The notes beneath the pieces were generated by a model. The model made no database searches. It saw nothing but the letters and a program-made list of their open reading frames with translations, and was not told the DNA's origin. From the NCBI GenBank assembly GCA_001969505.1, contig LSSK01001935.1, positions 1 to 13,606 of the forward strand: DNA of 13,606 bases, read 5' to 3'. The translations under genes and the position numbers were made by a program. Shown here in pieces: positions 8,438 to 13,606 of this stretch (position 1 is its first letter; each line of letters opens with the position of its first letter). The DNA comes from Zancudomyces culisetae (lineage: Eukaryota > Kickxellomycota > Harpellomycetes > Harpellales > Legeriomycetaceae).

Positions 8438-9217
8438 CAGGGCGTGTCGTTGAAGTGCTATTAATCAGTTTGGCTAGCTCAAAGATTTATACATTGCAAA
8501 TGTAACAAAAATATTGATCTCGGTAAGCATACAACACAAGCTGCTTATCGTTAAAAAAATCGGTTAATGAAATTGGCACCGTAATAATGGTTTCGGGTGA
8601 TGCGATATGGTTAGTGCTTACCCCACACTCCAGAAGCTCCACTAACCACCACTTGTTGTTCATATCTCAAACGAATGAAAAAAGTCTAGTTTCCGATTTT
8701 ATGAAAGTATTAGCCCAAAAAAGAAAAAAAAAGCAAAAACCGCTATCCCTAGAGGGTTCAAAATGACTTCTTTTTTGGGGGAGAAGGAGCGATGTAGTTT
8801 TTAAAGAACAAAAGGTTCTGGAAGTATGGAGCAATAATTAAAAACGTGAAGGTGAAAATGGAAATCGGAAAGCTAATGGAGCCATTATGCAGTATACTTA
8901 ATATTTATAAGTATTTAATATATTCTAATTTGAATTAGTGCCATTTACATAGTCTAGACAGTTGCCATTGAAAACATGAAAAAAGTTTTCGTTTATTTGT
9001 GTGATTTTTCCAACAAAGAGCATCGATGATTAATAATAATTGGGCAGTAAATGTACGAGCTTATATTTCTGGTTGCTAATTTAAATTGCACTAGAACCCT
9101 ATTGATACGAATTGATTTGAAAAAAAGGTGTTTACAGAAAGAAATTCATGAACACAACATGGACAAAAACGGAAATGGATTGAACTAGAAAATAAACGAA
9201 CACGCAAACAAAAACAA

Positions 9218-9334
9218 ATGATGGTAAATTCGGATTTATCTAAAAAGGAATTGGCGGAAAGTATCAAACTCAACACTGCCAAAATCAAACAAAAACAAAT
9301 CAAAAACAAATCAAAAACAAAAATAAACAAGTAA
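9218..9334 (+). CDS. Possible small ORF, 38 residues, unknown
   Basis: It begins with tandem ATGs and encodes MMVNSDLSKKELAESIKLNT followed by a Lys/Asn/Gln-rich tail, ending in TAA. The first half reads like a soluble helical peptide ('SDLSKKELAESIKL'). The second half is the translation of an 11-bp A-rich DNA repeat, so its composition is not independent evidence. There is no homology I recognise and no clear promoter. The opposite strand has a GTG-type 86-residue hydrophobic frame that I discount. It is more likely chance, or an upstream ORF in a long leader of the 9892 gene, than a true gene. Confidence 0.12.
   Translation: MMVNSDLSKKELAESIKLNTAKIKQKQIKNKSKTKINK
9290..9321. repeat. 11-bp A-rich tandem repeat (CAAAAACAAAT)
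   Basis: Two exact copies (9290-9300 and 9301-9311) are followed by a third diverging at its last base. Slippage-type repeat within poly(A)-rich DNA. Confidence 0.7.
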
Positions 9335-9670
9335 ATGTTAATTAGCATCATGCAAAACTATTTTCGTAACCAAGGCTTGAAATCATATAAAAAGGACAAC
9401 TCGTACAAGCACAGTTAATTGCAAAACTGTAATAATTCGACGTTTCACCTTTAGTATTGTTATAGACTATATTAACGACTTGGTAGAATAGGATCAATAC
9501 TCCAAATAACATTAATCGGGGTTTTCAATATTTGTACCACCATTTTGAACTAGTGAAAGCAAACCATATATATAAGTAAACACCCCTGATTTCGAAAATT
9601 TAGAATATTATCAGCAGCATAAATACCGAAGCACAATCTTTATATTTTCGATATAGCTACCAATCCACAC

Positions 9671-9689
9671 CAACTACCAACTACCAACT
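9671..9689. repeat. 7-bp tandem repeat (CAACTAC)
   Basis: Two exact CAACTAC units plus a partial third, about 200 bases before the ATG at 9892. Being promoter-proximal, it could be a cluster of factor sites, but it is short. Confidence 0.4.
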
Positions 9690-9764
9690 TATACATATCT
9701 GATTTTTAGAAGCCACGCTATCGCTTTTATATACACAACATACTCTCCTAGTAACTGAAAGAAC

Positions 9765-9770
9765 TATAAA
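9765..9770 (+). promoter_or_regulatory. Candidate TATA box of the 366-residue gene
   Basis: CTATAAAGT lies 122 bases before the ATG. A second TATAAA at 9848-9853 is only 39 bases from the ATG, probably too close to be the main element. Confidence 0.4.
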
Positions 9771-9891
9771 GTGTACATTGAAAATATACATTGACAGAAA
9801 CTCGAAGGCCCAAATAAATCCTCACATCAATAAAAAGATTAATTTTTTATAAAGGAAAAATAGAGTAAAAAGTTAACTATAAAAAGCTAAA

Positions 9892-10992
9892 ATGTTTTTT
9901 AAGAAATCACCAAAGAACAGGGCAAAGGGCGAGGAACAAACCATTGAAACGAATAGTAAACAAATAAAAGTAGCAAATTTAAAGGGAATTGCCCGTGTAG
10001 AGAATGGTGGGCTAGCATCGCATGCTATTGAAGACGAGGCTACTTTTATGGACACAAACCAAAAAAATTATCCACAAGACGGGCCTTTAGAGTCCCCTTC
10101 AGTCGAAAAAAAAGGGTTAGTGAACGGGTTTGGTTTTAAGTTCAAAGGTATATTGAAGAAGAAAAGCTCCACGCAGCTACCAAAAACCATTTCGGCAAAA
10201 AAGGAGCTCGAAGACAGTATTGGTACAGTAACAAGCAACACTGCCACCAACTTGAAGATAAATGTGGTTGATATGGTAGAATACGGAGCGGGTGACCAAG
10301 ATTCAGATAGAAGTGAAACAGATAGGGATAGCTCAATTCGTGATACAATCAAAGATACAGAATCAGCCTCCATTGCAAGTCCAATAAGCGTGCTGAGCGA
10401 AGAATACTACAAAGTCGACAACGAGGCAACTAGAAAAGTTTTCGAACAGTCCGGGTTTTATTTGAACGTCCAGTTTGAGTGTGAAAAGTCTAAACCAAAG
10501 CCAGTCGAGCTACCAAAGCTTGATTTGAGCGAGTTGGTCTTAAAAACTGAATTGGAAGAGGAGGATGAAGATGAAGACGATTTTTCGGCAAACCTGATTA
10601 AAAAAATAGAAGAAGCACAAAAGATTGCAACCAAGCCAAAACTTAAATTGAAGTCAACCACTGGTGAGCCTGAACCGAAGGAAAAACTCGTTCCAAACTT
10701 TCTGGGAAAGCCTGGTGTTCCGATTTTTTCGTATCAAGACAAACCAAAGAACCTCAACCTTCCAAGTTGGGCTTTAACTCATCAGAGTGTCAAAATATCT
10801 ACCCCTATAAATAAAATGAATACGACACATAACATCACTCTCAAAAGCCGAGGTCCGCATGGAATTTTCAGAGATGATAGTGCCTTCTTTATTTCTCCAG
10901 ATGCTTATGATGGCTATTGTATCAACAAGCAAACGCCAATGCTAGATACTGGTGCGAATAGGTCTTTACTCGAATCCTCTAGAATGTACTAA
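9892..10992 (+). CDS. Uncharacterised 366-residue, largely disordered protein
   Basis: I do not recognise this protein. The start is well defined: an in-frame TAA at 9880-9882 precedes the ATG by three codons. There is no signal peptide, membrane segment or enzyme motif. Seen in order: a basic N-terminus (MFFKKSPKNRAK); a basic motif 'FGFKFKGILKKKSS' (80-93) containing GILK, which fits the short SILK-type consensus for docking protein phosphatase 1; a Ser/Asp/Arg-rich stretch (136-170) with many possible phosphosites; a candidate ordered patch (170-197, 'EEYYKVDNEATRKVFEQSGF'); an acidic cluster (222-230); a basic lysine stretch (248-254); and an aromatic- and glycine-rich C-terminal part (268-366, with 'PNFLGKPGVPIFSYQDKP', 'LPSWAL' and 'HGIFRDDSAFFISPD') that may be the conserved core. 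It probably works in the cytosol or nucleus as an adaptor or regulator, but that is inference. It has unusually long non-coding DNA upstream. Confidence 0.8.
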   Translation: MFFKKSPKNRAKGEEQTIETNSKQIKVANLKGIARVENGGLASHAIEDEATFMDTNQKNYPQDGPLESPSVEKKGLVNGFGFKFKGILKKKSSTQLPKTISAKKELEDSIGTVTSNTATNLKINVVDMVEYGAGDQDSDRSETDRDSSIRDTIKDTESASIASPISVLSEEYYKVDNEATRKVFEQSGFYLNVQFECEKSKPKPVELPKLDLSELVLKTELEEEDEDEDDFSANLIKKIEEAQKIATKPKLKLKSTTGEPEPKEKLVPNFLGKPGVPIFSYQDKPKNLNLPSWALTHQSVKISTPINKMNTTHNITLKSRGPHGIFRDDSAFFISPDAYDGYCINKQTPMLDTGANRSLLESSRMY

Positions 10993-11371
10993 TAATTTAG
11001 AATATATCCGTTAGCGGCGCCCATTTATAACCCAAAAAGGTGCTATTTACTTGGCTAGATCCAGAGATTGTAATTCCCCCACGTTGATGAAAATGATATT
11101 TTCTTGTGTTTTCTCATTACTTTATTAGTTTATCTTTTTATAATTGTGTATATTCTCTTATTCAAGATTTCATTCTCCTTACTCGCTCTTAAAACTATAT
11201 CCTTCTATCTTTTTGGTTTGCAGGTCCTCACTATTAAGGTTGCCACCAATAACCAGGATGTTGTATTTTTTTTGTACTAATAAGCCAATATGAATTTTGG
11301 AAAGAGAAAACGGGAAAAAATCAAAATATTAGTAGGTGTTAATAGAAAAGATTTCTTTTGTCTACACAATG

Positions 11372-11440
11372 TATACACACGCATGAAGGGAACAGGAGAG
11401 ATGGAGCGTGCGTATATGTCAATGTGTGTATGTGTGTATA
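11372..11440. repeat. TG/CA-rich inverted repeat in the 3' flank
   Basis: TATACACAC (11372-11380) pairs with GTGTGTATA (11432-11440) across a 51-base loop. The right arm lies in a short TG-rich microsatellite-like run. It may fold in a 3' UTR if the left gene's transcript extends to the AATAAA at 11513. Confidence 0.35.
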
Positions 11441-11893
11441 TACCTATGTGAATTTTATTTGCGACACTTTGGCGAGGGTGAGTGCAAGCTGTAGAGTTCG
11501 AAGCTATGTTACAATAAATTGATAACTATGCTGTCACTTGTTGCTTAGTCCTTTTTTTTTTTGCTACTTTTTAACAGATAATTTTGTATTTACTCGAACT
11601 TTTATTTCAAAAAGTATAATACCCTTAGAAAATTCATGCTAATCCAATTATGTTTAGGTTGGGTATACATGTTACAGAGATCTTTACGCCTTGCTTGAGC
11701 CCTTCAGCGTGAACTCTAGTCTTGGTTTTGGTTTTTGATCTTTAGAATAGCTGCGCAATGCAACAAGTCATTCGACAAAGAAAAAGCTTAACTTTAAGGC
11801 ATTATGTAAACAAGTTAGCTAAATGAAACTTATGTATTTTATGTTTAAGCCTGAAATTGCCCTTTATTTAGCTGTTGGAAAAAACCAAAGATC

Positions 11894-11940
11894 TAGGAGA
11901 AAAATACATAACCTTCTATTATTAAGATTATTTTCTCCTA
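11894..11940. other. Perfect 10-bp inverted repeat with 27-base loop
   Basis: TAGGAGAAAA (11894-11903) and TTTTCTCCTA (11931-11940) are exact reverse complements. The arms include a GGAG core and are therefore less trivial than the usual A/T palindromes here. It lies about 900 bases past the left gene and about 880 before the right one. It could be paired binding sites, an RNA stem-loop or the remnant of a small inverted-repeat element; no flanking target duplication is evident. Confidence 0.4.
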
Positions 11941-12725
11941 AATGTCATAGATAAACTATGAATTCGTATCTATAACAATTATTTGGAGATATATATACAA
12001 TGCTATATTCTGAGCTCCAAACGACTTCTCCTATTTAGCCACAATCATGCTGAACCGCTCGTGTCAGTTTCATACCTCAATCCATTTTTTTTAGCTATAT
12101 CAGCTGTGCCGAGCAAGCCATATTGAGATACGTACACAGTAGTAATATTTCACCTTGAACAGTATTTGATGTAGAGTTTCTGCACTACTAAAGCCCCTAA
12201 ACAACAAGGTTCTGTCTCCTAGGGATCTTATTTTTTTTTGTCATTTATGCATCCTACCTTGTTGCTACCCACCACTTTTAGCCTCCTTTTTTTTAATTTG
12301 ATTTACTGCGGATGAAGTTTATTCATCTTTGCATTAGTAATGTAAATCCTGTTGAAATATCAGTAGTTGATTCATATTGTCCAATAATCGTTTTTATATT
12401 TTGCTGAGTTTGTATTATTAATCAAAACTGAAAAGTGATATAATTTGAAGAGGAAAAATGTGGTTCAGCAGTCCATTAAATTCCTAATAAAACACGTTTT
12501 GATATATATATATTTTTTTGTTTATTTAGTCAGTAGGTCGTTTTAATAATTTTATTGCGATGATTTTGCTCATACTCGGCCATTAACATCATGCCAAATT
12601 TGTTAAGGGGCTTGAATGTTTTTTCTTTCAACTATTGGTCATATTCGGTTTCAAAATGACTAGAAAACGTTTAAAAGATTCTATGAATCTTGAAGAAAAA
12701 AGAGCAAGCAGTAAAAAAACTAATC

Positions 12726-12733
12726 TATATAAA
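12726..12733 (+). promoter_or_regulatory. TATA box of the glutathione transferase gene
   Basis: CTATATAAAGG is a canonical box 82 bases upstream of the ATG at 12815. Transcription from it would begin downstream of the alternative ATG at 12656, so it favours 12815 as the main start. Confidence 0.6.
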
Positions 12734-12814
12734 GGCCTGATTATTTCCTTTCAATTATTCAAATTCAGTAGCAATACAGTTTCCAATATAATACAAATAA
12801 ATTTTTTTCTAAAA

Positions 12815-13399
12815 ATGTCAACATACGAACTCTTGTACTTCCCAATGAACCTTGGGAGAGCAAATATCACCAGAATAATGCTTAATTCCGCAGGTGCGAC
12901 ACTAAAAAGCGCATGCCCTGCATGGCCAGCAGAAAAGGAAAATATGCCTTACGGTCGTCTCCCAGTCCTAGTTGAAACCAAAGCTGATGGCTCTAAGTTC
13001 ACTCTATGCGAGAGTCAAGCAATTGAGAGATATATTGCACGCAAGTACGGATTCCTTCCAGCTGACCTAGAACAGTCCGCAATCGCAGAATCTTATGTTG
13101 ATAACATAGTTGACTCTATTGATCTTTTCTACAAACACCACTATGTAGAAAAGAACAATGCCAGCAAGGAAGCAGTTCAAGAAGCAGTGAAATACTTAAT
13201 AAGCAGACACGAACCCATTCTTGCTGCAAACCCAAGTGGCCACTACATTGGAAACAAGCTTAGCTACCCTGACATTTACCTTTACCACTTGTATTTCATG
13301 CTTACTGAAACAGGATTGACTGATTTCATCAATGAATCAACTGCACCACACATGACAAAGCTTGCCAAGAGCTTGGCAGCACTTCCAGCAGTCCAATAA
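12815..13399 (+). CDS. Glutathione S-transferase, Sigma-like class
   Basis: This enzyme conjugates glutathione to electrophiles, or reduces peroxides, in the cytosol. The thioredoxin-like half (about 1-80) begins MSTYELLYFP; Tyr8 matches the catalytic tyrosine of Sigma-class enzymes such as prostaglandin D synthase. Then come 'LGRAN', a tryptophan in 'PAWPAEK' (Trp37) that fits the glutathione site, 'GRLPVLVE' with the cis-proline (Pro50), and 'CESQAI' with Glu66 and Ser67 binding the gamma-glutamyl end. The helical half includes 'GNKLSYPDIY', whose Ser150 and Asp153 form the family's N-capping box. At 194 residues it ends at 'LAALPAVQ', where relatives usually continue about ten residues ('YL..R'). 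The start at 12815 is preferred because homology begins there, the context is AAAAATGTC and a TATA box lies 82 bases upstream. The frame is nevertheless open to an ATG at 12656, which would add 53 residues. The class call is good; substrates are unknown. Confidence 0.9.
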   Translation: MSTYELLYFPMNLGRANITRIMLNSAGATLKSACPAWPAEKENMPYGRLPVLVETKADGSKFTLCESQAIERYIARKYGFLPADLEQSAIAESYVDNIVDSIDLFYKHHYVEKNNASKEAVQEAVKYLISRHEPILAANPSGHYIGNKLSYPDIYLYHLYFMLTETGLTDFINESTAPHMTKLAKSLAALPAVQ

Positions 13400-13505
13400 T
13401 TTGTGCCAGTACCTTTTTTTTTTGTCTAAAAAACATTTTACCCTTTTATTAATCATGGTTATGTTTTCCTTTCTAGACTTTTTTTTCTTCAGGATACTCT
13501 ATTAT

Positions 13506-13511
13506 AATAAA
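13506..13511 (+). terminator. Candidate polyadenylation signal (AATAAA) of the glutathione transferase gene
   Basis: An exact AATAAA stands 107 bases past the stop codon and is followed by T/G-rich sequence at 13541-13570, the usual arrangement of a polyadenylation site. A small hairpin (AATGA/TCATT, 13510-13527) overlaps it. The remaining DNA to the window end holds no other feature. Confidence 0.5.
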
Positions 13512-13606
13512 TGATTCGAGTCTCATTCTAAGAATACTGAAAATTGTTTTTTAATGTTTTTTTTGGTTTATGGAATCTGTAACAGCACTGAAAGTCAATT
13601 TTGTTG

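Larger units (their letters stand above)
5285..9891. other. Long (4.6 kb) non-coding interval between divergent genes
   Basis: The golgin reads left from 5284 and the unknown gene reads right from 9892, so this gap is their shared upstream DNA. On neither strand did I find an ATG-started frame with recognisable protein features, an rRNA, a tRNA, or repeats resembling transposon termini. Visible elements are several TATA-like boxes (5387, 5634, 9765), a G-rich purine block (5845-5864), CAATTC repeats (6464-6484), palindromes (6561-6576, 8414-8437), a repeated 16-mer (7489 and 8325), poly-purine/poly(dA) tracts (8029-8054 and around 8720-8740) and an 11-bp A-rich repeat (9290-9321). The 8300-8470 stretch looks less AT-rich by eye. 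The gap may hold extended regulatory DNA, untranslated leaders or unannotated non-coding transcripts. Confidence 0.6.
10993..12814. other. Non-coding interval between the unknown gene and the glutathione transferase
   Basis: This 1.8 kb AT-rich interval carries the 3' flank of the left gene and the promoter of the right one. Noted are a TG/CA-rich inverted repeat (11372-11440) that includes a PUF-like TGTATATA (11435-11442), an AATAAA at 11513-11518 that could end the left transcript, a 10-bp perfect inverted repeat (11894-11940), a weaker TTTGGAG/CTCCAAA pair (11982-11988 and 12015-12021), several long T tracts, and the TATA box at 12726. From 12656 the glutathione transferase frame is open without a stop. 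I see no other gene or structured RNA. Confidence 0.6.

Noticed and set aside
9091-9351. 86-codon hydrophobic minus-strand frame resembling a small membrane protein
   Set aside because: The hydrophobicity arises from reading the A-rich repeat DNA (CAAAAACAAAT) backwards, giving Leu/Ile/Phe; no conserved features.
5285-9891. Search for a transposon, LTR, CRISPR array or decayed viral gene in the long gap
   Set aside because: No long terminal repeats, target duplications, spacer-repeat arrays or polymerase/integrase motifs were seen by eye; the short repeats found are ordinary low-complexity DNA.
10068-10373. Minus-strand frame of 101 codons within the unknown gene
   Set aside because: The plus-strand frame is 366 codons with a clean start; the opposite frame is a Ser/Leu/Phe-rich shadow.
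13510-13527. AATGA-TTCGAGTC-TCATT, resembling a tRNA T-arm
   Set aside because: The loop is eight bases instead of seven, and no acceptor, D or anticodon stems can be built upstream; it overlaps the likely polyadenylation signal.

Overview
The window looks like nuclear DNA of an intron-poor, AT-rich fungus. The evidence is a fungal-specific transcription-factor middle homology region, a coiled-coil golgin with a C-terminal GRIP domain, a fungal glutathione S-transferase, TATA-box promoters, and no bacterial-style operons or ribosome binding sites. CTG codons fall on conserved leucines (in the GRIP helix 'STLL' and in the transcription-factor 'LGILSRF'), so the standard code is likely and a CUG-Ser yeast unlikely. 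The Sigma-like glutathione transferase, the lack of visible introns and the low gene density would fit an early-diverging (zygomycete-type) fungus, but the sequence alone does not settle the species.

Layout, left to right: (1) 1-766, minus strand, the first 255 residues of a transcription-factor-like protein that runs off the left edge. It has the fungal_trans fold signature but no Zn2Cys6 cysteines. (2) 767-2572, non-coding, carrying the promoter of gene 1 and the 3' flank of gene 2. (3) 2573-5284, minus strand, a 903-residue GRIP golgin. (4) 5285-9891, a 4.6 kb non-coding gap between divergent genes, with TATA boxes, a G-rich purine block, palindromes, short tandem repeats and poly(dA) tracts. 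(5) 9892-10992, plus strand, a 366-residue, largely disordered protein of unknown function. (6) 10993-12814, non-coding, with two notable inverted repeats. (7) 12815-13399, plus strand, a 194-residue Sigma-like glutathione S-transferase, followed by a likely polyadenylation signal.

Only about 38% of the window is coding. The four genes show no common pathway (transcription, Golgi tethering, unknown, detoxification) and look like independent single-gene transcription units. I found no mobile element, CRISPR array, rRNA or tRNA. The parts most worth a second look are the cysteine-free transcription factor, the proline-directed phosphosite-rich linker in the golgin, the orphan protein at 9892 with its very long upstream region, and the open in-frame extension upstream of the glutathione transferase.
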